DNA of 64,000 nt, from assembly GCA_050283925.1 (NCBI GenBank), contig JBNOAI010000011.1:124001-188000 (forward strand). The letters run 5' to 3'. The position numbers and the translations under genes are program-made. This DNA is from ZC4RG25 sp023428365 (GTDB taxonomy: Bacteria; Pseudomonadota; Alphaproteobacteria; Rhizobiales; Hyphomicrobiaceae). This document shows, piece by piece, positions 1-8,682 of this stretch. Every line of letters starts with the position of its first letter. Position 1 is the stretch's first letter. The notes beneath the pieces were generated by a model. That model had not been told where the DNA came from. It searched no databases and saw nothing but the letters and a program-made list of their open reading frames with translations.

Positions 1-312
1 GGCCGCGCGCCGGGCGCCCTCTATAAGAACATTCACGTGTTCTGCGACGGCTCGTTCGATCGCTCTCCGGGCGGCACCGGGACATCGCACATGATGCCCA
101 TCATGATCAGCCGCGGCCTCATGAAGGAAGACGAGCCGATCATCTCCGAAGGCATCACCGGTTCCGTGTTCGGCGGCCGTATGTTGTCGAAACTGAAGGT
201 CGGCGAGTTCGATGCATGGGTGCCGGAAATCAGCGGCACGGCCTATCTCACCGGCTTCCATCAATTCGTGATCGATCCGGATGATCCGCAGGCTCATGGC
301 TTCCGGATCTAA
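1..312 (+). CDS. Proline racemase family protein, C-terminal part (5' cut by window edge)
   Basis: Only the last 103 codons lie in the window; the frame is open from base 1. The tail of the proline racemase fold is recognisable: DRSPGGTGTSH, followed by a GSVFGGR-like loop and the end motif ISGTAYLTGFHQFVIDP. The family includes proline racemases, 4-hydroxyproline epimerases and trans-3-hydroxy-L-proline dehydratases, which are cytosolic and cofactor-free. In known members the residue after DRSP is Cys (racemase, epimerase) or Thr (dehydratase). Here it is Gly, so neither standard chemistry can be assigned. The next gene starts 27 bases downstream on the same strand, and an ornithine cyclodeaminase-family reductase lies five genes on. 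That pairing would suit 3-hydroxyproline dehydration followed by pyrroline-2-carboxylate reduction, but the Gly argues for caution. Confidence 0.85.
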   Translation, partial: GRAPGALYKNIHVFCDGSFDRSPGGTGTSHMMPIMISRGLMKEDEPIISEGITGSVFGGRMLSKLKVGEFDAWVPEISGTAYLTGFHQFVIDPDDPQAHGFRI

Positions 313-339
313 CAAGATACTCGTTTAGAGAGACGGTCC

Positions 340-1560
340 ATGTCTGAACACCTGAATGGCGCGCGGGGCCCCGGCTCCGCGCTGGCGGATGTGCGCGTGC
401 TTGAGCTTGGCTCGATGCTGGCTGGCCCGTTCGTCGGCACGCTGCTCGCCGACTTTGGTGCCGACGTCATCAAAGTCGAGAAACCCGGCAAGCCCGACGC
501 GCTGCGCGAATGGCCACCGCACAAGAACGACGAGCCGCTGTGGTGGAAAAGCATGTCGCGCGGCAAGCAACTCATCAGTCTCGATATCTCGAACCCGGCT
601 GGCCGCGATATCGCGCTCGACCTGATCGCGCGCGCCGACATCGTGATCGAGAACTTCAAGCCGGGCACGCTGGAACGCTGGGGCCTGTCACCCGACGAGC
701 TGCTGGAGAAATTCCCGGGCACGGTGTGGGTGCGTGTGTCGGGCTACGGCCAGACCGGCCCATACAAGGCGCGCGGCGGATACGCGACCATTGCCGAAGG
801 TTTCAGCGGGCTCTCGTCATTCACCGGCTATGCCGATCGCGGGCCGATGGTCTCCGCGTTTCCGCTCGGCGATTACCTCGCCGGAATCTTCGGTGCTTAT
901 GGCGCGATGGTTGCGTTGCACGAGCGCCAACGCAGCGGCAAAGGGCAGATCGTTGACGTCAGTCTGTACGAGCCGTTCCTGCGCATCATCGAGTCCCTCG
1001 TCATCCGCTACGACCAGACCGGCTCTGGCAAGGCCCGGCTCGGAAATCAGATGGAAGAGGATGTCCCACGCAACATCTACGCGACGAGCGATAGCGGCCA
1101 CATTGCCATCAGTTGCGGCTCGGAGCGCATCTTCGAGAATTTGCTAAAGGCCATGGATCGGATGGATCTGCGCGCCGATGCGCGGTTCGCCAACATGGCG
1201 GCACGCGTGCAGCATCGTGATGCCATCGACATCATTGTCGCCGACTGGATGCGCACCAACACGACGTCGGAGGCTCTCGACAAGCTCGACAAGGCAGGCG
1301 TCGTCGCCGGTAAGATCAATGAGATCGCCGATGTGCTGGAGGATCCGCATATCAAAGCGCGCGCGGCCATCGTCACGCTGATGGACAAGGATCTCGGCGA
1401 ACTCCGCCTGCCAGCTCCCGTCCCGCAGCTTAGCGCCACGCCCGGCAAGGTGCGCTGGACCGGCGGCAAGGTTGGTCAGAACAACGACGACGTGTTCAGC
1501 GGCCTCCTGAAGCTCGCACCCGAACTCATACAGCGGCTGAAAAACGAGAAGGTGATCTGA
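340..1560 (+). CDS. Family III acyl-CoA transferase (CaiB/BaiF type)
   Basis: This 406-residue protein has the normal length and N-terminal pattern of class III CoA-transferases, with LADVRVLELGSMLAGP followed by GADVIKVEKPG. They move CoA between an acyl-CoA donor and a carboxylic acid in the cytosol. The region that carries the catalytic Asp in formyl-CoA transferase reads VDVSLYEPF here, so the acidic residue appears to be Glu. That variant also occurs in uncharacterised relatives, and I cannot infer the substrate from it. The start at 340 follows an AGAGAG ribosome-binding stretch. The gene ends one base before the next start, so it is part of the operon. A second, divergent family III transferase closes the same operon at 5722. 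Confidence 0.92.
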   Translation: MSEHLNGARGPGSALADVRVLELGSMLAGPFVGTLLADFGADVIKVEKPGKPDALREWPPHKNDEPLWWKSMSRGKQLISLDISNPAGRDIALDLIARADIVIENFKPGTLERWGLSPDELLEKFPGTVWVRVSGYGQTGPYKARGGYATIAEGFSGLSSFTGYADRGPMVSAFPLGDYLAGIFGAYGAMVALHERQRSGKGQIVDVSLYEPFLRIIESLVIRYDQTGSGKARLGNQMEEDVPRNIYATSDSGHIAISCGSERIFENLLKAMDRMDLRADARFANMAARVQHRDAIDIIVADWMRTNTTSEALDKLDKAGVVAGKINEIADVLEDPHIKARAAIVTLMDKDLGELRLPAPVPQLSATPGKVRWTGGKVGQNNDDVFSGLLKLAPELIQRLKNEKVI

Positions 1561-1561
1561 C

Positions 1562-2716
1562 ATGGGATCGGCTTCGGAAATTGGCATCGTTGGCTACGGC
1601 CAGACGAAATACGAAAAGAAGACGGATCGCACGCTGATCTCGATGCTGGCCGAGACGGCGCGGCTGGCGCTCGACTCGGCGGGCATGAAAAAGACCGACA
1701 TCGACGGCATCGCGGTGTGCTCGTTCGTGCTGCCGCCTGACAATGCAGTAACGCTCGCCGAGCAGTTTGGCGTACCCATCTCGTGGGGCTATTTCGGCAC
1801 GGCAGGTGGCGCGGGCCCGGTCGCCTCCGTCATCAACGCCAAGCGCGCGATCGAGGCCGGACAGGCCAAAGCCATCCTGTGCCTCGCCGGCGATAATTAC
1901 GACGTCGCCGGTCATTACAAGCTGATGGACTTCTTCAACAAGGCGCTGATCAACTATGGCACGCCCAACGGTTTTGGTGGTGCCAACGGCCTGTTCGGCA
2001 TCGTTCAGCGCAAGCACATGGAGACCTACGGCACACGACGGGAGGATCTGGGGCGTATTTCCGTCGGCCAGCGCGCCAGTGCGCGGCTCAACGAGAATGC
2101 ATTACTGCGCGGCCCGATGACCATCGAAGATTATATGGCGGCGCGCGTGATCGCCGATCCGATCCATCTCTACGATTGCGTGCTGCCCTGCGCGGGCGCC
2201 GAAGGCGTGGTGGTGACGTCGCTCGATCGCGCGCCCGCGGGCAAGGGAGTGCGCATACTCTCCGGCTACGAGCAGCACAATTATCCCGCGGGCGAGATCG
2301 CGCCGCTGACCGGTGGCTGGGCGCTGTTCCGCGACCGGCTGTTTGCCGACGCCGGCATCAGTCACGCTGATATCGACCTGATGCAAGCCTACGACGACTA
2401 TCCGATCATGGTCGCGATCCAGCTTGAAGATCTGGGCTTCTGTAAAAAGGGCGAAGTCAGCCAGTTCCTCGCACAGAACACCTTCTCTTATGATGGCTCG
2501 TTTCCGCTCAACACCAACGGTGGCCAGCTTTCCTGCGGACAGGCCGGTGCTGCTGGCGGAATGATCGGCCTCGTCGAAGCGATCCGGCAGATGCGCCGCG
2601 AAGCCGGGCCATTCCAGGTCGCAAAAACACACCACGCGCTCGTTTCGGGCTACGGCATGGTTGGTTACGGCCATGGCCTGTCGTCGTCAGCCGTCATTCT
2701 GGAGACCGCGCCATGA
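1562..2716 (+). CDS. Thiolase-fold protein (SCP-x/Ltp-like) lacking the usual catalytic Cys and His
   Basis: This 384-residue protein belongs to the lipid-transfer/SCP2-type thiolase group: it starts with an IVGYGQTKYEKK strand and has a thiolase-like C-terminal half. There is no Cys between residues 54 and 106, where the acyl-accepting Cys normally lies. The usual GGxxxxGHPxG motif is replaced by GGQLSCGQAGAAGG, so the catalytic His is a Gln. The adjacent DUF35 gene overlaps it by 4 bases. Known Ltp2-DUF35 complexes in steroid degradation are retro-aldolases rather than thiolases and also lack the thiolase Cys. I infer a similar C-C bond-cleaving or scaffold role, substrate unknown. The start at 1562 lies one base after the previous stop. 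Confidence 0.88.
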   Translation: MGSASEIGIVGYGQTKYEKKTDRTLISMLAETARLALDSAGMKKTDIDGIAVCSFVLPPDNAVTLAEQFGVPISWGYFGTAGGAGPVASVINAKRAIEAGQAKAILCLAGDNYDVAGHYKLMDFFNKALINYGTPNGFGGANGLFGIVQRKHMETYGTRREDLGRISVGQRASARLNENALLRGPMTIEDYMAARVIADPIHLYDCVLPCAGAEGVVVTSLDRAPAGKGVRILSGYEQHNYPAGEIAPLTGGWALFRDRLFADAGISHADIDLMQAYDDYPIMVAIQLEDLGFCKKGEVSQFLAQNTFSYDGSFPLNTNGGQLSCGQAGAAGGMIGLVEAIRQMRREAGPFQVAKTHHALVSGYGMVGYGHGLSSSAVILETAP

Positions 2717-3123
2717 CCGGATATCCGCAGCCTCGCGAAGATGCCGATAACGCCGCGTTTCTGGCGGCGTGGAAAGAAGGCCGCCTCCTGCTGCAGTCGT
2801 GCACGGGATGCAGCTCGACCTTCTTTTATCCGCGTTCCATGTGCCCATCGTGCTGGTCAACAGCGCTGAAGGAAATCACGGCCAGCGGCAAGGGCAGCGT
2901 CGTATCCTTTTCGGTGATCTGGCGTCCCAACGATCCGGCCTTCAACGATGAGGTGCCAATCCTGCTCGCTGAAGTCGCCGTTGCCGAAGGCGCCACGCTG
3001 ATCGCGCGCATTATCGACATCGACCACGACAAGCTGCACAGCGGCATGGCCGTGACCTTGCCACCGCCGGACGTCGCCAAACGTTATCCGCTGCCGATCT
3101 TTCAGCCGAGTACACCGTCATGA
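2713..3123 (+). CDS. DUF35 OB-fold protein with zinc ribbon (acyl-CoA binding partner of the thiolase-like protein)
   Basis: This 136-residue protein carries a rubredoxin-like zinc ribbon near residues 31-47, with CTGC and CPSC knuckles, followed by an OB-fold (VVSFSVIWRP onward). This is the standard DUF35 architecture and length. Such proteins bind acyl-CoA and form heteromers with thiolase-superfamily enzymes, such as Ltp2 or benzoylsuccinyl-CoA thiolase. The gene overlaps its neighbours by 4 bases on both sides (ATGA), so it is probably translationally coupled and forms a complex with the 1562-2716 product. I infer that the zinc ribbon is structural. Confidence 0.9.
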   Translation: MTGYPQPREDADNAAFLAAWKEGRLLLQSCTGCSSTFFYPRSMCPSCWSTALKEITASGKGSVVSFSVIWRPNDPAFNDEVPILLAEVAVAEGATLIARIIDIDHDKLHSGMAVTLPPPDVAKRYPLPIFQPSTPS

Positions 3124-4100
3124 CCAGCCCACATAAGCTGCGCTACCTCTCTCGCGCCGACGTCGCCGGTCTCGGCATGCCAATGGTGGAAGTCATTGCC
3201 GCTGTCGAGCTAGCGCTGCGCGAGAAAGCGGCGGGCCGCACGATGATGCCCGCCAAGCATTGGATACCGGCCTCGCCGCGCCGTTTCTTCTCGGCCATGA
3301 GTTCGGCTATTTCCGGCATCAGCGCGACGGGCTGCAAATGGCAGAGCGGATCGCCCGATAACGCCGCGCAGGGCCAGCCCTACATCACCGGGCAATACAT
3401 TCTGAACAGCATGATGACGGGATTGCCGCTCGCCATCATGGATTCGACCTGGATCACGGAAATGCGCACGGCTGCGGCATCGGCCGTCGCCGCCCGCAGC
3501 CTTGTCGCCAAGCCTGCCCAGACATTCGGCATCGTCGGCTGCGGACTGCAGGCACGCCGGCATCTCGAAGCATTGCACGCCGTATTCCCGCGCCTGAACA
3601 CAGTGCGCGCCTACGACATCAGTCGCACAGCTGCCGAGAAATTCGCCGCCGACGCGAGGCAGCAGTTCGGAGCGGATGTCACCGTCTGTAACGACGCCAA
3701 AGCTGCTTTCGCAGGTGCCGATGTTGCCGTCACCGCCGGTCCGATCATTCCGGACGGTGCTCGCATCGCCGAGGCCAGCTGGCTTGCCCCCGGCGCTGTC
3801 GCAGTGACAATCGACTACGACTGTTATTGGAAACCGCACGAACTTGGAAAGCTCGACGCTCTTGTAACCGACGATGTCGCGCAACTCGAACATTCCAAGC
3901 CGGACGGCTATTTCGTCACCGTGCCGTCGACGATCGAGGAACTAGCGCCGGTCGTCGCTGGAACGCGCACCATCCGCACATCCCCGGATCAACGCATCGG
4001 CTGCATCAATCTCGGCCTCGCGCTGGAGGACGTCGCCACCGCACTCGCACTTTACGAACGCGCCACGAAAGCTAACGCGGGCGTCGAGTTGCCTATCTGA
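3120..4100 (+). CDS. Ornithine cyclodeaminase/mu-crystallin family NAD(P)-dependent enzyme
   Basis: This 326-residue protein has the typical length and Rossmann signature (GIVGCGLQARRH, about residues 137-148) of the OCD/mu-crystallin family. Members include ornithine cyclodeaminase, ketimine reductases and delta1-pyrroline-2-carboxylate reductase, all acting on cyclic or open imines with NAD(P)H in the cytosol. The central TEMRTAAASAVAA segment is also characteristic. It overlaps the DUF35 gene by 4 bases. With a proline-racemase family member in the operon, pyrroline-2-carboxylate reduction is a reasonable guess, but sequence alone does not separate the activities. It could equally act on an imine derived from the unknown operon substrate. 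Confidence 0.88.
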   Translation: MTSPHKLRYLSRADVAGLGMPMVEVIAAVELALREKAAGRTMMPAKHWIPASPRRFFSAMSSAISGISATGCKWQSGSPDNAAQGQPYITGQYILNSMMTGLPLAIMDSTWITEMRTAAASAVAARSLVAKPAQTFGIVGCGLQARRHLEALHAVFPRLNTVRAYDISRTAAEKFAADARQQFGADVTVCNDAKAAFAGADVAVTAGPIIPDGARIAEASWLAPGAVAVTIDYDCYWKPHELGKLDALVTDDVAQLEHSKPDGYFVTVPSTIEELAPVVAGTRTIRTSPDQRIGCINLGLALEDVATALALYERATKANAGVELPI

Positions 4101-4125
4101 TCGAACCCGAAAGGGAGCGCAGACC

Positions 4126-4929
4126 ATGAGTTCAGCATACATCGAGAGACGCGGTCACGTTTTGGAAATCACCATTGACCGGCCCAAAGTCAATGCCATT
4201 GACCTGGACCTCGGCAAGGATCTCTACGCCGCGTTCTGCACCCTGCGCGACGATCCGGAGCTACGCGTCGGTATGTTGACAGCGGCGGGCACGCGCATCT
4301 TTTCAGCCGGCTGGGATCTCAAGGCGCTGGCCGCCGCCGAGGACGCCGCCGCCGCGAACGACTTGGCCGTCAACAGGCCAGGCGGCTTTGCCGGCATCAC
4401 CGAATTCTGGGATCTCGATAAGCCGGTCATCGGCGCCATCAACGGCCTCGCCATCGGAGGCGGATTCGAAATCGCGCTCGCCTGCGATGTGCTTATCATG
4501 GCCGATCATGCGGAATTTTCTCTACCTGAAATGCAGCGTGGCTTTATTCCGGACGGCGGTGCCGTACAGCGCTTGCCGCGCCGCATTCCCTATAACGTCG
4601 CGATCGAATTCATGCTGAGCGGTCGGCGCATGAATGCAGACGAAGCATTGAAATGGGGCCTCGTGAGCCGCGCCGTGCCATCGGATGATCTTTTGTCAGT
4701 CACGCGTGACTATGCCGCCGAAATCGCGGAGGGCGCACCGCTGGCAATGCAGGCTCTTCTCGCTGTCGTCCCCGCCCTCGACCGCCTGTCGGAGCGCGAG
4801 GCGTTTGAAAAGCTCAAACCCGGCCGCAGCGGCATTCCGGTGTACGAAAAGATGCTGACGTCCGAAGACTTTGTCGAAGGCCCCCGCGCTTTTACCGAAA
4901 AGCGCGCCCCGGTATGGAAGGGACGCTGA
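4126..4929 (+). CDS. Enoyl-CoA hydratase, CaiD-like (crotonobetainyl-CoA hydratase family)
   Basis: This 267-residue crotonase-fold enzyme resembles CaiD (carnitinyl-CoA dehydratase) in detail: FSAGWDLKA oxyanion-hole segment, GGFAGITEFWDLDKPV, GGGFEIALACD, LPEMQRGFIPDGG, and a C-terminus ending EKRAPVWKGR. Both catalytic glutamates of hydratases are present (in GGGFE and LPE). It should hydrate an enoyl-CoA, perhaps a betaine-like one, since CaiB-type CoA-transferases flank it. Carnitine use itself is not proven because no caiA, caiC or caiT homologue is in view. The start at 4126 follows a strong AAAGGGAG site. Its stop overlaps the next start (TGATG). Confidence 0.9.
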   Translation: MSSAYIERRGHVLEITIDRPKVNAIDLDLGKDLYAAFCTLRDDPELRVGMLTAAGTRIFSAGWDLKALAAAEDAAAANDLAVNRPGGFAGITEFWDLDKPVIGAINGLAIGGGFEIALACDVLIMADHAEFSLPEMQRGFIPDGGAVQRLPRRIPYNVAIEFMLSGRRMNADEALKWGLVSRAVPSDDLLSVTRDYAAEIAEGAPLAMQALLAVVPALDRLSEREAFEKLKPGRSGIPVYEKMLTSEDFVEGPRAFTEKRAPVWKGR

Positions 4930-5708
4930 TGTCAGATGCCGTCCTGCACGAGATCGTCAACGCCGTCGCGTACGTCACGATCAACCGCCCTGAAGTCCGC
5001 AACGCCATCGATACGGCGACGTGCCAGGTGCTGGAGGACACCCTGACCACGTGTGCCAAGGATCCTACGGTGCGCGTGATCGTCATTCGCGGGGCGGGCG
5101 ATCGTTCATTTGTTTCCGGTGCCGACGTCCGCGAATTTCGCGACAAGCTTGGAACGGTCGACGGGGCCATCGCCTATGACGAGGCTGTCGAACGGATGCA
5201 ACAAGTCATCCGTACGGCGCCGCAGCCTGTCATCGCCGCCATTCAAGGGCACGCCATCGGCAACGGCTGCGTTCTGGCCGTAGCCTGCGATTTCCGCATA
5301 GCAAGTCAGCGCGCGAAGTTCGGCATCCCGATTGCGAAATTCGGCTTCTTCCTCGGCCCGCCCGATACGGTGCGGCTGGCCGAACTGATCGGCGAAGCCC
5401 AGGCCCGACGGCTTCTCATGACAGGCGACGTGATCGACGCGGAGACAGCACGCGGCATCGGTCTCGTCGATGATGTACACGAGGCAGATGCGCTCCACAG
5501 CGCGGTGACGCAGTTCGCTGAAAAGCTCGCCGCCAATGCGCCCCTTTCGATCAAGGCGACAAAGCAGATTCTGGCTCGCTTCGTCAGTCGCTCACCGACC
5601 ATCGCCGACGGCACGGCGTGGTATCGCGAGATCTACGCCAGCGAGGACCTTAAGGAAGGCATCAACGCGTTTTTCGACAAGCGCACCCCGGGTTTCTCGG
5701 GTAAATGA
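4929..5708 (+). CDS. Crotonase-family protein lacking both hydratase glutamates
   Basis: This is an enoyl-CoA hydratase/isomerase family protein of 259 residues if translation begins at the ATG at 4929, which shares one base with the upstream stop and follows AAGGGA. An in-frame ATG at 4914 is possible but lies inside the upstream gene. The oxyanion-hole parts are present (SFVSGADVREF and AIGNGCVLAVACD). The first catalytic Glu is replaced by Val (NGCVL) and the second by Ile (GIPIAKFG). A classical hydratase mechanism is therefore unlikely. Hydrolase, isomerase, decarboxylase or C-C lyase chemistry is known from crotonases with other active sites. It belongs to the same operon. Confidence 0.88.
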   Translation: MSDAVLHEIVNAVAYVTINRPEVRNAIDTATCQVLEDTLTTCAKDPTVRVIVIRGAGDRSFVSGADVREFRDKLGTVDGAIAYDEAVERMQQVIRTAPQPVIAAIQGHAIGNGCVLAVACDFRIASQRAKFGIPIAKFGFFLGPPDTVRLAELIGEAQARRLLMTGDVIDAETARGIGLVDDVHEADALHSAVTQFAEKLAANAPLSIKATKQILARFVSRSPTIADGTAWYREIYASEDLKEGINAFFDKRTPGFSGK

Positions 5709-5721
5709 ACGGACTCGAAGT

Positions 5722-6930
5722 ATGGCTCTAGACGCTTCGTCTGCCCAGTCGGATGCCCCGTCCGGTCCGCTTTCCGGTATCACCGTCGTCGACGTCACGC
5801 ACATGCTGGCGGGTCCTTATTGCACCTGGATTCTCGGCGCACTCGGCGCCGACGTTATCAAGGTGGAAATGCCCGGTCGGGGTGATTTCACACGCCGGAT
5901 CGCGCCGTTCTCGCACGGCGAGAGCCTCTATTTCCTCAGCGTCAATCGCAACAAGCGCAGCATTGCGCTCGATCTGAAATCACCGGATGGCAAGGAAATC
6001 TTCCGCCGTCTCGCAGCGAACGCCGATATCGTCGTCGAGAACAACCGCGCCGGCGTGATGTCACGCCTGGGCCTCGACTACACTGCGTTATCGGAAATCA
6101 ATTCGCGTCTCATCTTCGCCTCCATCTCCGGGTTTGGCCAGACCGGACCCTATCGTGACCGCCCGGCATTTGACGCCGTGGTGCAAGCCATGTCTGGCAT
6201 GATGAGCATCACGGGCGATCCGGACCGCTCCCCGTCCCGCGTGGGAGCCTCGATCGGCGACATGGGAGCCAGCCTGTTTGGGGCCGTCGGTATTCTCGCG
6301 GCCTTGCAGGAGCGTTCGCGCACTGGGCGGGGTTCAATGGTCGACGTGTCAATGCTCGATTCACAGGTTGCGCTCCTTGAGAACGCAATGGCCCGCTATT
6401 TGAATACTGGCGAAGTGGCGCAACGGATCGGCAGTCGGCACCCTCTCGTCACTCCCTTCCAAGCTTTCGCGACCGCCGACGCACCGTTGGTCATCTGCTG
6501 TGATACGGAAGCACAATGGCAGGCCCTTTGCCGCACGATTGGCAGGCCGGATTTCATAACCGATAGCCGCTTCGTCGATGGCAATGCGCGCACGCGCAAT
6601 CATGCAGCGCTCGAGCCGCTCTTGCTCGCGGCATTCACGACCAGGATGCGATCGGAATGGCTGAAGTTGCTGGAAGAGGCAGATGTTCCCTGTGGGCCGG
6701 TCAACTCAATAGCTGATATCGCGGCAGATCCTCAAATAGCGGCACGACAGATGGTGGTTCAAGTTGGCACCGATAAATTTGCGGCGTTGCCGATCCGATC
6801 AGAGAGCAGTGCTGCGCCACGCGAGACACCGGCCCCTGCCCTTGGTCAACATACCGACGCCATACTCACTGAACTTGCGTATAGTCCAGACGACATTTCT
6901 CGGCTACGCGTGAAGAAAATCGTCGACTAA
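5722..6930 (+). CDS. Family III acyl-CoA transferase (CaiB/BaiF type), second copy
   Basis: This 402-residue class III CoA-transferase starts at the ATG at 5722 and reads LSGITVVDVTHMLAGPYCTWILG. The frame is open upstream to 5536 within the preceding crotonase gene, but that part is a shadow. The catalytic Asp is present in VDVSMLDSQVALLEN, unlike the first transferase of the operon (340-1560), which has Glu. The two copies are divergent in sequence, so they probably activate different acids or work at different steps. It lies 13 bases downstream of the crotonase and closes the operon; a convergent amidase ends just beyond. Confidence 0.92.
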   Translation: MALDASSAQSDAPSGPLSGITVVDVTHMLAGPYCTWILGALGADVIKVEMPGRGDFTRRIAPFSHGESLYFLSVNRNKRSIALDLKSPDGKEIFRRLAANADIVVENNRAGVMSRLGLDYTALSEINSRLIFASISGFGQTGPYRDRPAFDAVVQAMSGMMSITGDPDRSPSRVGASIGDMGASLFGAVGILAALQERSRTGRGSMVDVSMLDSQVALLENAMARYLNTGEVAQRIGSRHPLVTPFQAFATADAPLVICCDTEAQWQALCRTIGRPDFITDSRFVDGNARTRNHAALEPLLLAAFTTRMRSEWLKLLEEADVPCGPVNSIADIAADPQIAARQMVVQVGTDKFAALPIRSESSAAPRETPAPALGQHTDAILTELAYSPDDISRLRVKKIVD

Positions 6931-6934
6931 GCAA

Positions 6935-8386
6935 TCAACTTAACATCGGTGGCTTGCGATCGAACCACGGCCGAGCCGCTTCTAGCTGACCAGCCAACTG
7001 AAAAAGCGTCGCCTCGTCACCGTAGCGCCCAACGATCTGCACTGAGACTGGGAAAGTCCCGGGGCTCCCTGCTGTTGGATTCCATTGCGCGAGGGGCAGA
7101 ACCATCGCAGGCTGCCCTGTGAGATTGAACCAAACTGTAAACGGCGAGAAATGGAAGACGCGGCGCCAGTATTCGTGAACGTCCTCCATCATCATATCAA
7201 TCCACCCGAGTTTGGGAGGTAGCGTCGCAAGCGCAGGCGTCAGGAGCACATCATACGTCTCATGAAACGCAGCCATTTGACGTCCGAGCCGATGGGCGGT
7301 TTGGGTTGCGCGGATATAGTCGGCTGCCGTGACTTTCTCCCCTAGCTGTCCCGTAGCAAAAGTTACCGTCTCCACCTCGCCGAACTGCGGAGGGCGACCC
7401 TTGGTGGGATGGCTCGATAAATTCACGACTGTGTTTGCAGACGCCAGCGTGAGAAATGTCGGATCGATAGCCGCACCGTCGATCTGCGGGGCCACCTCCT
7501 CGACATCGTGACCAAGATCGGCACAGAGCCTCGCGGCATCGGTGAGCGCGGTCAGGCAATGGGTCTCGACGGGCGCACCATTCGGCGCAACGCTTGTGAA
7601 AGCAATCCTCAATCGCCGAGGAACCCGCCCCACTTCCTCGAGGAACGCTCGTTCGGGTTTGGGCGCTACGTAGGGATCGCCCGATCCGGAACCGCACGTT
7701 GCGTCAAGCAACGCGGCGGAATCACGTACCGTCAAAGTCACAGCATGCTCCGTAACAATTCCCCCTAACCCTTCGCCGGCGTATGGCGCCATCGTATTGC
7801 GAGAGCGCGTTGGCTTGAGGCCGACCACTCCACAGCAAGCCGCCGGTGCGCGGATCGAGCCGAAGCCGTCGGAAGCGGCCGCCATGGGCAGCATACGCGC
7901 CGCGACGGCGGCGGCAGCGCCGCCGCTAGAGCCTCCGGAGATACGCGTCGTATCCCAGGGGTTCTTCGTGGCACCATACAGCGTGGGCTCGCATGTCAGA
8001 GAGAGGCCCAGTTCGCACGAGTTGGTTCGGCCGAAGATCACCAAGCCGGCCTTCTTGAGCCTACGAACATGCTCGCTGTCGACTGTTGCAGGGGGCGTAT
8101 CGGCAAAGAAATGCGAGCCTCGCGTTACCCTTTCTCCCGCAAGCCAGCCGCCAATATCCTTCAGCAGAAATGGTACACCTCGAAAGGGGCCATCCGGCAG
8201 GCCATCCTTAATCGACTTTCGCGCGTAATCGTAGAGCGGCATAACCACAGCATTGACTGCGCCGTTTCGCAATTCTACGCGATCTATCGCGGCATCGAGC
8301 AGCTCACTTGGGCTGACCTCTTTTCGGCGCACAAGTTCTGCGAGCCCAAGTGCATCATACCGTTCGTAGTCAGTGAAGCCGCCCAC
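6935..8386 (-). CDS. Amidase signature family enzyme
   Basis: This 483-residue amidase has the catalytic Lys in FLLKDIGG, the cis-Ser in SGGSSGGAAAA and the nucleophile Ser in DGFGSIRAPA, so the Ser-cisSer-Lys triad is complete. Family members hydrolyse amides, including GatA relatives, indole-acetamide hydrolases and nylon-oligomer hydrolases; the substrate here is unknown. I prefer the GTG start at 8386, which follows GGGAG at good spacing. An upstream in-frame GTG at 8416 is possible but has a poorly placed site. It is transcribed toward the catabolic operon, with ends 4 bases apart, so it may or may not be functionally linked to it. Confidence 0.88.
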   Translation of the reverse strand: MGGFTDYERYDALGLAELVRRKEVSPSELLDAAIDRVELRNGAVNAVVMPLYDYARKSIKDGLPDGPFRGVPFLLKDIGGWLAGERVTRGSHFFADTPPATVDSEHVRRLKKAGLVIFGRTNSCELGLSLTCEPTLYGATKNPWDTTRISGGSSGGAAAAVAARMLPMAAASDGFGSIRAPAACCGVVGLKPTRSRNTMAPYAGEGLGGIVTEHAVTLTVRDSAALLDATCGSGSGDPYVAPKPERAFLEEVGRVPRRLRIAFTSVAPNGAPVETHCLTALTDAARLCADLGHDVEEVAPQIDGAAIDPTFLTLASANTVVNLSSHPTKGRPPQFGEVETVTFATGQLGEKVTAADYIRATQTAHRLGRQMAAFHETYDVLLTPALATLPPKLGWIDMMMEDVHEYWRRVFHFSPFTVWFNLTGQPAMVLPLAQWNPTAGSPGTFPVSVQIVGRYGDEATLFQLAGQLEAARPWFDRKPPMLS

Positions 8387-8682
8387 CGATCCGCTCCCTA
8401 TGCTGCTGACACACACCTTATGTCTGCAACCCTCGCGCTGTCACCGGTCTGCAACTGGTACGGTGACTTCCGGTGATGGAGGTGGGCTGGTCTCTTCAAG
8501 ACGCGCGACACATTTCGGCTTGTGGCCGGGAAGCGTCTTGCGGAAGCGTCGATGCTGAAGCCGCGACCCAGCAGCCAGCCTTGCCGATCCCAAAAAAATT
8601 GCTGGATAGAAAACAGAGCTTTGATGAGCGGTCGCCTTGTGTAATGTGTAGAGACAACGAAGTGCTTTCGGGGGAAAGTCTC

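Noticed and set aside
340..6930. Operon as a complete carnitine pathway
   Set aside because: CaiB- and CaiD-like proteins are present, but no CaiA, CaiC or CaiT homologue, and the first transferase has Glu where Asp is expected.
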